This document shows, piece after piece, positions 63,958 to 64,000 of a DNA stretch of 64,000 nucleotides. The translations under genes and the position numbers were made by a program. The notes under the pieces were generated by a model. The model ran no database searches, was not told where the DNA came from, and saw nothing but the letters and a program-made list of their open reading frames with translations. Every line of letters begins with the position of its first letter. The stretch's first letter is position 1. This DNA comes from Bathynomus jamesi (Eukaryota > Arthropoda > Malacostraca > Isopoda > Cirolanidae). Location: positions 95,001 through 159,000 of the forward strand of contig JAJOZX010006150.1 of the NCBI GenBank assembly GCA_023014485.1, written 5' to 3'.

Positions 63958-64000
<43 letters not shown>
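62700..64000. other. AT-rich 3' flank without genes
   Basis: Several (AT)n runs, (TTA)n near 62725-62748, (TG)n at 63274-63300 and a final (AT)n at 63957-64000. Small ORFs here are chance. Confidence 0.55.

Overview
This window is eukaryotic and almost certainly from an invertebrate animal. It is AT-rich, full of (AT)n, (AC)n and (TC)n microsatellites, has spliced transposase genes, and is packed with animal-type transposable elements: CR1-like and other non-LTR retrotransposons, BEL/Pao, Penelope-like, hAT, Tc1/mariner, Merlin, a piggyBac-like MITE and tRNA-derived SINEs. The only confidently recognised host developmental gene is a Not-type homeobox gene near the right edge. An arthropod is plausible, but this is an inference and no species can be named from the sequence.

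Layout. 1-4.0 kb: edge of a broken element ORF, then an internally deleted non-LTR element on the minus strand ('LINE A'), whose ORF1 carries CCCH zinc fingers. 4.4-5.4 kb: a tRNA-derived SINE and a Tc1-like fragment. 5.4-15.6 kb: one CR1-like element ('LINE B') opened by successive insertions, namely two small hAT MITEs, an unknown 0.55-kb block, a 5.6-kb hAT element (itself carrying a mariner element with an intact transposase ORF) and a Merlin-like remnant. 16-18.1 kb: foldback repeats, hairpin-capped tandem repeats and Penelope-like tails. 19.4-26.9 kb: a BEL/Pao element with both LTRs and a 5-bp target duplication, whose gag/protease/most of RT are absent and whose interior is four minisatellite arrays plus duplicated pol fragments.

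26.9-36.5 kb: hAT dimerization-domain relics, a piggyBac-like MITE, two internally deleted hAT elements, a decayed F-box ORF, and a 2.36-kb terminal-inverted-repeat element (31289-33651). That element encodes a FEN1/XPG-like nuclease fold joined to a TSO1-type CXC domain and has no recognisable transposase; it is my main candidate for an unusual system. 37.5-41.3 kb: a nearly complete CR1-like element whose 5' end is mirrored in a palindrome of about 1.25 kb. 41.4-48.7 kb: a nest in which LINE A contains LINE C, which contains LINE B and a hAT MITE. 48.7-57.2 kb: a Penelope-like GIY-YIG fragment with a hammerhead-like tail, two SINEs and two CR1 copies ('LINE D'), one with an esterase-type ORF1. 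57.2-57.7 kb: a deleted mariner. 57.8-61.4 kb: AT-rich intergenic DNA. 61.4-62.7 kb: the Not-like homeobox gene with GC/CCAAT-type promoter motifs and a poly(A) signal.

How the parts relate: most elements are dead, but insertion borders are preserved well enough to give relative ages. The SINEs share a 3' tail with LINE A, suggesting LINE A supplied their retrotransposition machinery. Labels LINE A to D are local to this description.
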